From positions 1-5,708 of the forward strand of contig JAJXXI010000517.1 of assembly GCA_021781185.1 (NCBI GenBank): a stretch of 5,708 bases of DNA, in the 5' to 3' direction. A model generated the notes under the pieces. That model was not told where the DNA came from and did no database searches. It was given only the letters and a program-made list of their open reading frames with translations. Within the stretch, counting starts at the first letter, position 1. Each line of letters starts with the position of its first letter. Positions 1 to 5,273 of this stretch are shown here, one piece after another. The position numbers and the translations under genes are program-made. Source of the stretch: a bacterium. GTDB lineage: Bacteria > Verrucomicrobiota > Verrucomicrobiia > Limisphaerales > UBA11358.

Positions 1-6
1 AGCCTT

Positions 7-324
7 ATGACCGCCACACCCCTCACCGACGAACTCGTCCTCGAAACCTTGCGCCAGGTCATCGACCCGGAGATCGGCTGTAACATCGTGGACCTCGGCC
101 TCATTTACCGCTACGCCTTTCAGGCCGGTAAATTAACGGTGACGATGACACTTACGACTCCCGGTTGCCCGATGCACGACAGCATCGCGGAAGGCGTGAA
201 AAACATTTTGCTGACACTCGACGGCGTGGCCGAGGTGGAAGTCGCAGTCGTTTGGGACCCGCCGTGGCATCCCTCGATGATGACGGAAACCGGCCGCAAC
301 ATGGCGGGTGTCCGCAGTTTTTAG
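7..324 (+). CDS. MIP18/DUF59 family Fe-S cluster assembly protein (SufT/PaaD-like)
   Basis: A 105-residue protein of the MIP18 (DUF59) family, small cytosolic proteins that help build or deliver iron-sulphur clusters (SufT, PaaD and eukaryotic CIA2 are relatives). Seen directly: the N-terminal DPEIGCNIVDLGLIY block at residues 20-34, the core TLTTPGCPMHDS at 48-59 with the family's conserved cysteine at Cys54, and the C-terminal WDPPWHPSMM at 83-92. An extra Cys25 sits where many members have another residue. Length is typical of a single-domain member. The ATG at 7 fits the family N-terminus, but the frame stays open to the window edge, so an upstream start cannot be excluded. It is followed by a DUF2249 gene after a short gap and is probably the first visible gene of a + strand operon ending in a Crp/Fnr regulator. 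A role in repairing clusters damaged by NO is inference from the neighbours. Confidence 0.9.
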   Translation: MTATPLTDELVLETLRQVIDPEIGCNIVDLGLIYRYAFQAGKLTVTMTLTTPGCPMHDSIAEGVKNILLTLDGVAEVEVAVVWDPPWHPSMMTETGRNMAGVRSF

Positions 325-356
325 CCAACAACCGAAACATGATAAATAACAATAAT

Positions 357-659
357 ATGAACACATCAACTGAAACCACCATCGGCGCGGATCGCGTCAT
401 GGACGTCCGCCCCACTCCTTGCTCCGTTAAACACGGGCTAATCATCAAGCAATGGCTGGAACTGGCCGTCGGCGAGCATTTCATCCTGCTTAATGACCAC
501 GATCCCGTCCCCCTCCGCTATCAATTCGCCGCGCAATGGCCGGAGGCTTTCACCTGGGAACATCTCGTCAAAGGCCCGACGGAATTCCGCGTGAAAATCA
601 CGAAGCTGAAAGCGACCGCGCTCGCAGAGGAAGTTGCCGGGCGCTGCGGCGGCCATTGA
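357..659 (+). CDS. DUF2249 domain protein (first copy)
   Basis: A 100-residue protein consisting of one DUF2249 domain, a small SirA/TusA-like fold of unknown biochemical function that is common near denitrification, NO-stress and hemerythrin genes. Visible signatures: MDVRP at residues 15-19, the helix ending LELAVGEHF at 34-42, then LNDHDPVPLRYQF at 45-57, the most diagnostic block of the family, and FTWEHLVKGPTEFRVKI at 65-81. The C-terminus carries an odd CGGH tail (residues 97-100). The start is uncertain: ATG at 339 would add MINNNN, and neither site has a Shine-Dalgarno sequence. I chose 357 because the asparagine run encoded by the AT-rich stretch 342-356 looks like untranslated leader. 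It lies 32 bases after the DUF59 gene. Family call is firm; function is not known. Confidence 0.85.
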   Translation: MNTSTETTIGADRVMDVRPTPCSVKHGLIIKQWLELAVGEHFILLNDHDPVPLRYQFAAQWPEAFTWEHLVKGPTEFRVKITKLKATALAEEVAGRCGGH

Positions 660-669
660 AAATCAAGTC

Positions 670-892
670 ATGCCGCTGACCGTGGAAAAATTCTCCTGGC
701 GCGCGGCGACCCAACTGACGTCGCCCAAAGAACCCGGCAGTCGGTCGCTGGCGCCGGAGCCGGTGGCGGTTTTTTTATGCGGCGACCTTTGAAGCTGGCG
801 ATCGCCGGGAAACATGCTTCGCGTTAGCCGTCTATCCTGCCAGCGGCTTTGCCACCCTGCCGCTGCGCATCAGTCGAACGGTGGCTCGCTGA
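670..892 (+). pseudogene. Small gene of unknown family, apparently frameshifted at a T7 run
   Basis: An ATG 10 bases after the first DUF2249 stop opens a frame (MPLTVEKFSWRAATQL...) that dies at a TGA at 790-792 after 40 codons. At 770-776 there is a run of seven T. Removing one T joins it to the next frame, which reads AATFEAGDRRETCFALAVYP (end of this segment at about 850) and on to RISRTVAR and a TGA at 890-892, three bases before the next ATG. The restored product would be 73 residues and would fit the tight operon spacing on both sides. I recognise no family in it. If the TGA at 890 were also read through, it would join the downstream DUF2249 protein in frame (155 residues). Possible readings: a real frameshift, an assembly or sequencing error in the homopolymer, slippage on the T run, or two non-coding frames by chance. 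Coding status is inference. Confidence 0.4.
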
Positions 893-895
893 ACC

Positions 896-1138
896 ATGCG
901 GCCGCCGACCCAATTCAAACGCTTCGACGTGCGCGACCTGATCCGGCGCGGCGTCGAGCCATTTCCTGAAATCCTGAAACGAGTCACCGCGCTCAAGCCG
1001 GATGAAGGCTTGAGCGTCGGCGCGCCGTTCCTGCCGTCGCCGCTGGTCGAGAAACTGGCCGGTGACGGCTTTGCCAGCAAGGTTGAGCGCGGCAACGGCG
1101 CAGACTGGCTGGTTTACTTTTGGCGCGAAGCTGATTGA
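896..1138 (+). CDS. DUF2249 domain protein (second, divergent copy)
   Basis: An 80-residue protein that matches the DUF2249 pattern in its second common form: FDVRDLIRRGVEPFPEIL at residues 10-27, a turn KPDEGLSVGAPFLPSPLVEKL at 34-54 (split here by the family's Pro-x-Pro-Leu feature at 47-50), GDGF at 56-59 and a closing strand WLVYFWRE at 71-78. It lacks the NDHDP motif of the copy at 357-659, so the two are not recent duplicates. DUF2249 proteins share the SirA/TusA-like fold; no reaction is established. The ATG lies three bases after a TGA that ends the upstream damaged frame, and a GGTGG at 880-884 is the only weak ribosome-binding candidate. The stop codon lies 8 bases ahead of the ATG of the Crp/Fnr gene, so the genes are probably cotranscribed. 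Confidence 0.75.
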   Translation: MRPPTQFKRFDVRDLIRRGVEPFPEILKRVTALKPDEGLSVGAPFLPSPLVEKLAGDGFASKVERGNGADWLVYFWREAD

Positions 1139-1146
1139 ATGAAGTC

Positions 1147-1866
1147 ATGTCGTCCGCGTTCGCAGAATTCAAAGAAATGGCCGTCGTCAATACGCTGCGA
1201 AGCTGCCAGCTTTTCACCGGCCTGCCCGTGGTGGATTTGGAGGCGATTGCGAAGGCCACGCTGGTCAAGTCGCTGGAGCGCGGCGAATACCTGTTCCACG
1301 AAGGTGATCCGGCGACCGGCTTTTATGTCGTGCAGCGCGGCGCGGTGAACGTCCATCGCGTGACCGCCACAGGCAAGGAGCAGGTCATTCATGTTTTTCG
1401 CACCGGCGATTCCTTTGCCGAGGTCGCGCTGGCTGCGCCGACCGGCTATCCCGCCGACGCGCGCGCGCTGGAAGACACACAAGTTCTGCTGGTCCAAAAG
1501 ACCGGCATTCTGGCATTGCTCAAGCGCCAGCCGGAACTAGCGTTGCGGATGCTCGGCTCGATGAGCAGCCATTTGCGCGTGCTGGTGGGACAAATTGAAG
1601 ACCTCACGGTGAAGGACGTGGAAACGCGCCTGGCAAACTGGTTGGTGAAACGCTGCCCCAATCCGCAGGCCGTATCGCCAGTCAAAATTGAACTGACGAT
1701 GACCAAGCGCGTGCTGGCGGCTGAACTGGGGACAATTGGTGAAACTTTCTCGCGCACCCTAGCCAAATTTCGCGCGCAAAAACTCCTCACCGTGAAAGGT
1801 AAAACAGTGACCGTGCTATCCCCGGCAAAGCTAACAGATCTGCTTCGCCGTAATCTGGGCGAATAA
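1147..1866 (+). CDS. Crp/Fnr family transcriptional regulator (DNR/FNR-type helix, no Fnr cysteine cluster)
   Basis: A 239-residue Crp/Fnr regulator. The cyclic-nucleotide-binding-type beta barrel spans about residues 18-135 (LFTGLP, GEYLFHEGDPATGFYVVQRG, then FAEVALAAP), followed by the dimer helix (about 135-165) and a C-terminal winged helix-turn-helix (about 183-225). The recognition helix holds E199-T-F-S-R203, the E-x-x-S-R pattern of FNR, which reads TTGAT half-sites. Only two cysteines occur (Cys20, Cys170), so an FNR-type 4Fe-4S cluster is unlikely. The CRP residues Arg-Ser that hold cAMP phosphate are not present in the FAEVAL...ARAL segment, so cAMP binding is also doubtful. A DNR/NnrR-like NO or haem sensor is possible but inferred. 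A TTG at 1135 overlapping the previous stop would add four residues; I preferred the ATG. It ends 9 bases from the convergent cydB stop. Confidence 0.88.
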   Translation: MSSAFAEFKEMAVVNTLRSCQLFTGLPVVDLEAIAKATLVKSLERGEYLFHEGDPATGFYVVQRGAVNVHRVTATGKEQVIHVFRTGDSFAEVALAAPTGYPADARALEDTQVLLVQKTGILALLKRQPELALRMLGSMSSHLRVLVGQIEDLTVKDVETRLANWLVKRCPNPQAVSPVKIELTMTKRVLAAELGTIGETFSRTLAKFRAQKLLTVKGKTVTVLSPAKLTDLLRRNLGE

Positions 1867-1875
1867 AATTCTCCA

Positions 1876-2925
1876 TCAATAAGGATTTTGCGTGTCTTCG
1901 GAAGCTTTCACCTTGCCGAGGTAATAGTGGTAAATGAACAGCGCGTATCCGATGGACAGAATAAATGCGATGGGCCACCAGATCAGCGCGATGACGAGTC
2001 CGTGTCCGGCGGCGGCATTCTTGTAAGCAGACAAAGAATTTTCCGGCGCGAGCGTTGAATGCAGCATAATTGGAAATACGCTCGCGGCTCCCGCGATCAT
2101 CAATCCGGCGATAAACAGGCTGGAGCCGAGGACGGCGCGCAATTCACCTTTGCCGCGCAAGCCGGTGAAGATCATCACCGCGCCGATGATGACGCCAACC
2201 AGTCCCAGCCACGCGATTGGTTTCGGCGTCATTCCCGAAAATAATTCCGGTCGCACACGCCACGTTTCAAATGTGACCAGCGCCAGCAGCAGCAAAACAA
2301 TTTTCCATAATCGCCGCGCGAGGCGCAGGCTGCGGTCATGCACCGGCCCTTCGGTTTTCAAAACCAAAGCAGTTGCGCCATGCGCCGCAAACGTCACAAG
2401 CATAAACACGGCGACGGAAACGGTGAACCAATCGAGAATGCCAACGTTGCCATACGGGCTGAAGTTGGTGAAAAACGCGAGTGCGAATTTGCCGTCTGCA
2501 TTCAACGGGACGCCGCGCACGATGTTGCCCAGCGCCGCGCCGATGAGAATGGCGAGCAGCAAATTGGCCACGACAAAAATAAAGTTCCAGGCTGTGCGCC
2601 ACATTGGTTCGCCAATGTGTCCACCCACTTCAATCGAAATGCCGCGCAAAATCAGCGACCACAGCAGAAGAAAAAACGCCAGATAAAATCCTGCGAACGA
2701 AGACGCGAGAATGTTCGGAAACGCCACCATCAACGTGCCGCCGAAACCGACGAGCCAGACTTCGTGCCACGACCACAACGGTCCGATGGCCGCAATGACG
2801 AGACGGCGTTCCGCTTCCGTTTTGCCGACGATGTGCTGCAACATGCCCGCGCCAATATCGAATCCTTCCAGCACGAGGAACATGACGAGCATGAAGGTCA
2901 AAATCGCATACCAGGTTTCAATCAT
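1876..2925 (-). CDS. cydB: Cytochrome bd quinol oxidase subunit II
   Basis: Subunit II of the membrane-bound cytochrome bd oxidase, which oxidises quinol and reduces O2 to water without pumping protons; bd enzymes resist NO and work at low oxygen. The 349-residue protein has about eight to nine hydrophobic helices. It opens with ETWYAILTFMLVMF and LEGFDIGAGML (residues 19-29, matching the usual DGFDxGxGML), then WSWHEVWLVGFGG (51-63), FPNILASSFAGFY (69-81) and GNIVRGVPLN. In most CydB proteins the 51-58 motif is WDGNxVWL; here the acidic residue is replaced by serine. The ATG at 2925 is chosen because a GGAGG lies 6 bases upstream and the protein then starts as the family does. It overlaps cydA by 8 bases, implying translational coupling. 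No cydX-like gene follows: the next gene is convergent 9 bases away. Confidence 0.95.
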   Translation of the reverse strand: MIETWYAILTFMLVMFLVLEGFDIGAGMLQHIVGKTEAERRLVIAAIGPLWSWHEVWLVGFGGTLMVAFPNILASSFAGFYLAFFLLLWSLILRGISIEVGGHIGEPMWRTAWNFIFVVANLLLAILIGAALGNIVRGVPLNADGKFALAFFTNFSPYGNVGILDWFTVSVAVFMLVTFAAHGATALVLKTEGPVHDRSLRLARRLWKIVLLLLALVTFETWRVRPELFSGMTPKPIAWLGLVGVIIGAVMIFTGLRGKGELRAVLGSSLFIAGLMIAGAASVFPIMLHSTLAPENSLSAYKNAAAGHGLVIALIWWPIAFILSIGYALFIYHYYLGKVKASEDTQNPY

Positions 2926-4273
2926 GGGACACCTCCATTTTTCCATCGGCGGAAATACTTTGCGGGCCGTGCGCGATTTCGCGCGCGACAAGAAATAAAA
3001 ATAGCACGCCTAGCACGAAATAAAGTCCGGTGAAACCAATCAGGGTGAACAAAACATTTCCACCGCTCACGACATCGCTGACGCCCTGGCCGGTGCGCAG
3101 AATGTGAAAAATAATCCACGGTTGCCGTCCAAGCTCGGCGGTCATCCAGCCCGCCGTTGTGGCGATGTAAGGAAATGGGAATGCCAGCATCAATGCCCAC
3201 AGCAAACCGCGCGATTTTTCCAGTCGTCCGCGCCAGCGCTGAAAATTAGCGAGCGCCATAAGCAAAATAAAAATGGTTCCCAAACCGGCCATGATGTGAA
3301 AGGCGTAATACAGCAACGCGATGTTCGTCGGCCATTCGTCTTTCGGAAAATCATCAAGTCCTTGAACTTTCGCATGAAGATGGCCGAAGGCGAGAAAGCT
3401 CAACGCATAAGGCATATAGATGCGATTGTCTATGCGCTCTTCGGAAACATTGGGTTGGCCGATGAAATTGAGTTCCACATTCGTGCCGCCGTGGAAATGT
3501 CCTTCCATTGCCGCGAGACTGACGGGCTGATGCTGCGCCACCATTTTCGCTTGTTGATCGCCGGTAGGAAAGGCAACGAGCACGCAGGAAATCAATCCGA
3601 CCAACGTGCCGGTTTTTAGAAACAGCGACGCCTGTTCCGCATGTTTGCCGCGCAAGGCGTAAAGCGCGCCGACGGCGGTGACGACAAAGGAGCCGGTGAC
3701 GAGCGCGGCGCATTGATTGTGCAGAAACATAATCATCGCCCACGGGTTCAGCAGAAAACCGCTGAAACTTGCCAGCCGCAACGAGCCGTCCACCGCCGTT
3801 GAATAACCGACGGGATGCTGCATGAACGCGTTGGTCGCCAGAATGAAATAGCCCGACAACCAACTGCCCAGCGCCACACCCAACGTAGCGAGAAAATGAT
3901 TGCGCGGCCCAAGTCGCTTTTCGCCCCAAACCATCGCGCCGATCATCGCGCTTTCGAGAAAGAAGGCAAACATGCCTTCCATCGCCAAGGTCTGACCTAT
4001 GATGTTACCGGAAAATTTTGAGAACGCCGCCCAGTTCGTGCCGAATTGAAATTCCATCGGGATGCCGGTCACGACGCCGACGGCGAAGTTGATCCCGAAA
4101 ATGCGCGCCCAAAAACGCGCGGCATTTCCAAATCGTTCATCGCCAGTGCGCAGATGTTTCCATTTGAAAAAGACAATGATCCACGCCAGCCCCATCGTCA
4201 GTTGCGGAAACAGATAGTGATAGGTGATGGTGAATCCAAACTGCAGCCGGCTCCAAAAAAGTGTGTCTTCCAT
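2918..4273 (-). CDS. cydA: Cytochrome bd quinol oxidase subunit I, short Q-loop type
   Basis: The haem-bearing, quinol-oxidising subunit of cytochrome bd, an integral membrane protein of 451 residues with about nine helices. Visible ligands: His19 (in TYHYLF, high-spin haem b595), His185 (in MFLHNQ) and Met328 (in FHIMAGLG) for haem b558. Glu99 and Glu107 of the conserved EGMFAFFLES block sit exactly where E. coli has them. The Q-loop is short (FPTGDQQAKMVAQHQP, then SLAAMEG with Glu257), and the C-terminus has the GRQPW motif at 382-386. Differences from E. coli: the Q-loop Lys252 position is Ser252, and the Arg two residues before the haem-ligand Met is His326. Both look like traits of a phylogenetic group rather than damage. 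The start fits His19 numbering; an AGGA lies only 1-2 bases before it, too close for a normal ribosome site. Ends inside the cydB start. Confidence 0.97.
   Translation of the reverse strand: MEDTLFWSRLQFGFTITYHYLFPQLTMGLAWIIVFFKWKHLRTGDERFGNAARFWARIFGINFAVGVVTGIPMEFQFGTNWAAFSKFSGNIIGQTLAMEGMFAFFLESAMIGAMVWGEKRLGPRNHFLATLGVALGSWLSGYFILATNAFMQHPVGYSTAVDGSLRLASFSGFLLNPWAMIMFLHNQCAALVTGSFVVTAVGALYALRGKHAEQASLFLKTGTLVGLISCVLVAFPTGDQQAKMVAQHQPVSLAAMEGHFHGGTNVELNFIGQPNVSEERIDNRIYMPYALSFLAFGHLHAKVQGLDDFPKDEWPTNIALLYYAFHIMAGLGTIFILLMALANFQRWRGRLEKSRGLLWALMLAFPFPYIATTAGWMTAELGRQPWIIFHILRTGQGVSDVVSGGNVLFTLIGFTGLYFVLGVLFLFLVAREIAHGPQSISADGKMEVSHD
2932..2936 (-). promoter_or_regulatory. Strong ribosome binding site of cydB
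   Basis: On the minus strand GGAGG is followed by six bases and the ATG at 2925. It lies inside the last codons of cydA. It decides the cydB start against the longer open frame reaching 2991, and it stands out because most genes here have no clear Shine-Dalgarno sequence. Confidence 0.8.
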
Positions 4274-4320
4274 ATCCTGCGATTATTTTAGCGATGATGA
4301 GCGGCAAAGAAAGTCACGAT

Positions 4321-4371
4321 TCACCCGCCGATGGTTTGACGGGTTGTTGCCACAATGAGGACCCTGATCAT
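4321..4371 (-). CDS. Possible 16-codon leader or remnant small ORF ahead of cydA
   Basis: In the 115-base gap between the DUF3088 gene and cydA, the minus strand carries AAGGAGA (4387-4381), nine bases, then an ATG opening MIRVLIVATTRQTIGG and a TGA. This is one of only two strong ribosome sites in the window. Read past the TGA, the frame gives IVTFFAAHHR before a TAA at 4290-4288, so a Trp-for-stop change would make a 27-residue peptide with one hydrophobic stretch. It could be a leader peptide, a remnant of a small oxidase subunit (CydX-like proteins are short single-helix peptides), or chance. I recognise no homolog. A TAAAAT (4290-4285) resembles a -10 box for cydA but no matching -35 was found. 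Confidence 0.25.
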   Translation of the reverse strand: MIRVLIVATTRQTIGG

Positions 4372-4388
4372 CAGTTTGCTTCTCCTTG

Positions 4389-4736
4389 TTAACGCGGCAA
4401 GCCAGTCGCATAAGTGTGCGCCAGATAAGTGGCAATTTCCTCCGCGCCTTCGATAAAATAAAGGCCATTGGCCTGGCGCACCTCAAGGTTGGCGGACAGG
4501 TTCGGCGGCGCACTTCGCAAAATAAGGATCGGACAACTTTGGTTTTGCTCTCCCAAAAGCGCAACCAGCGCCGGGCGCGGCCGCTGAAAATCCACGAGCT
4601 GAATTTCCACGTTTTGTTTGAGCGCCGGATAATATTCCAAAAGTCCCACCATTTGCGCACAGCCGGGACAGAAGAACGTTTTGCTTCCCCGGTCTAAAAA
4701 ATCGGGCTTGATCAGGTAGAGTTGGTCGCGGTTCAT
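4389..4736 (-). CDS. DUF3088 family thioredoxin-fold protein with CPGC motif
   Basis: A 115-residue soluble protein resembling the DUF3088 family. It begins MNRDQLYLIKPDFLDRG, has a C-x-x-C motif FFCPGCAQM at residues 21-29 (Cys23, Cys26) followed by a helix MVGLLEYYPAL, then a strand with IQLVDFQRPR, the block ALLGEQNQSCPILIL at 59-73 with a cis-proline-type Cys-Pro, and a C-terminal helix AEEIATYLA. This layout is that of a small thioredoxin or glutaredoxin fold, so a thiol redox role is likely, but no substrate is known for the family. It lies 13 bases after the Rrf2 gene and upstream of cydAB on the same strand, so it probably belongs to the same transcript. Family assignment is from memory of the pattern; the CPGC motif is seen directly. 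Confidence 0.75.
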   Translation of the reverse strand: MNRDQLYLIKPDFLDRGSKTFFCPGCAQMVGLLEYYPALKQNVEIQLVDFQRPRPALVALLGEQNQSCPILILRSAPPNLSANLEVRQANGLYFIEGAEEIATYLAHTYATGLPR

Positions 4737-4749
4737 CAGGTTCGTTGGG

Positions 4750-5181
4750 TTAGATTTTTAACACGGTTTTCATTTCAGCCGGTCGTTTCACCAAATCATT
4801 CAGCGAGTAGTTGTCCAGCGCCGCGAAGAATGCCGCTGCCGCTTCGTCCAGCACGCCCTTGAGACGGCAGGCCGGAAAAATCCGGCACCTGCCGCCGCTT
4901 CGTTCACGACAGTCAATTACGGTTTCATCCGCCTCGGCCAGGCGCATAACCTGTCCCAGCCCGATTTGATTGGGCGGCATCGCCAGGGTGAATCCGCCGC
5001 CAATTCCGCGCCGGGTGGCGAGAAAACCGTTGCGGCCCAGGGCGTGAACCACTTTGACCAGATGATTGCGGGAAATGTTGTAGGCTTCCGCCACTTCATC
5101 CACCGTCACCCTTTCCGGCGCGCGCAAGGCGGCGTGCATCAGCACGCGCAATGAGTAATCGGAAAAGGTGCTCAGTCGCAT
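4750..5181 (-). CDS. nsrR: Rrf2 family Fe-S regulator, NsrR-like NO sensor
   Basis: A 143-residue Rrf2 repressor. NsrR relatives bind an NO-sensitive Fe-S cluster and repress NO-defence genes. Seen: N-terminal MRLSTFSDYSLRVLMHAA with Asp8, the residue that completes the 4Fe-4S ligand set in characterised NsrR; the winged helix with ISRNHLVKVVHALGRNGF (residues 36-53) and the GIGGGFTL wing (59-66); three cysteines, Cys91, Cys99 and Cys105 (CRERSGGRC, then RIFPACRLKG); and LDNYSLNDLV (122-131), which matches the NsrR C-terminal LDNYTLxDLV. The cysteine spacing is C-x7-C-x5-C, against C-x4-C-x5-C in E. coli NsrR. It heads the minus-strand DUF3088-cydAB operon and is divergent from a globin gene; the shared gap holds a 23-base dyad, so self-repression is likely. 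Rrf2 family is certain; NsrR rather than another NO or redox Rrf2 member is probable. Confidence 0.85.
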   Translation of the reverse strand: MRLSTFSDYSLRVLMHAALRAPERVTVDEVAEAYNISRNHLVKVVHALGRNGFLATRRGIGGGFTLAMPPNQIGLGQVMRLAEADETVIDCRERSGGRCRIFPACRLKGVLDEAAAAFFAALDNYSLNDLVKRPAEMKTVLKI

Positions 5182-5199
5182 CGGCTACACAGTCCATGA

Positions 5200-5214
5200 A
5201 AAGACGCGGTCTTT
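5200..5214. repeat. Short inverted repeat in the Rrf2 leader
   Basis: AAAGAC and GTCTTT are perfect complements around GCG; with one bulged A the arms extend to TGAAAGAC-type 8-mers. It lies 19 bases before the Rrf2 start, so it would be in that gene's 5' leader as a hairpin, or act as a small operator. Function unknown. Confidence 0.4.
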
Positions 5215-5220
5215 CAAGTA

Positions 5221-5243
5221 AAACTATATTGGCAATACAGCTT
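5221..5243. promoter_or_regulatory. Candidate NsrR/Rrf2 operator (23-base dyad)
   Basis: The dyad is centred on G5232 with core TATTG-G-CAATA (5227-5237). Nine of eleven arm positions pair (mismatches at 5223/5241 and 5226/5238). The 11-1-11 layout is that of known NsrR sites, though the base sequence is not the E. coli consensus. It lies between the Rrf2 gene and the globin, overlaps a TTGGCA -35 candidate for the globin, and on the minus strand contains TATAGT, a good -10 match for the Rrf2 gene. Binding could therefore block both directions. The dyad is seen directly; the regulator assignment is inference. Confidence 0.55.
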
Positions 5244-5257
5244 ACCGGGTTTATTCT
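5229..5257 (+). promoter_or_regulatory. Candidate promoter of the truncated haemoglobin gene
   Basis: TTGGCA (5229-5234, five of six to the sigma-70 -35) and TATTCT (5252-5257, four of six to the -10) are 17 bases apart. A start near 5264 would leave a leader of only about 10 bases before the ATG at 5274. The -35 lies within the dyad at 5221-5243, consistent with repression. Confidence 0.4.
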
Positions 5258-5266
5258 GTCCCCGGT
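5244..5266. repeat. Second dyad abutting the operator candidate
   Basis: ACCGGG (5244-5249) and CCCGGT (5261-5266) are perfect inverted arms around 11 bases. The unit is also 23 bases long and starts directly after the first dyad. It encloses the -10 candidate and reaches the ribosome region of the globin. It could be a second protein site or, if transcribed, a hairpin near the start codon. Confidence 0.4.
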
Positions 5267-5273
5267 GAAGGAC

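Noticed and set aside
752..776. GC-rich stem followed by T7, resembling an intrinsic terminator
   Set aside because: Best stem is only five pairs (752-756 with 764-768, one G-T) with a 7-base loop and a base before the T run. It lies inside a coding-like stretch, so a frameshifted gene explains it better.
670..1138. TGA read as tryptophan (two places where a stop interrupts coding-like sequence)
   Set aside because: Several well-supported genes (both DUF2249, cydA, cydB, globin) end at TGA, and tryptophan is encoded by TGG throughout, so the standard code applies.
1865..1889. AAAAT/ATTTT arms between the convergent crp-type and cydB stop codons, as a bidirectional terminator
   Set aside because: Only five outer pairs and three discontinuous inner pairs; too weak to call, although its position would suit.
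2338..3033. Long open frame on the + strand opposite cydB and the end of cydA
   Set aside because: Highly charged, low-complexity product with no family look; it is the antisense shadow of two certain membrane-protein genes.
4344..4355. TTGT-N4-ACAA as a site for the Crp/Fnr regulator upstream of cydA
   Set aside because: Arms are four bases and do not match TTGAT-N4-ATCAA; no such FNR-type site was found in any of the gaps between genes.
4364..4374. CTGAT-C-ATCAG dyad upstream of cydA
   Set aside because: Only five pairs with no extension; expected by chance and it overlaps the start of the small ORF.
5151..5273. N-terminal extension of the globin from an ATG at 5151
   Set aside because: It would overlap the Rrf2 gene and run through the dyads; the added residues match nothing in globins, which begin near LYERIGG.
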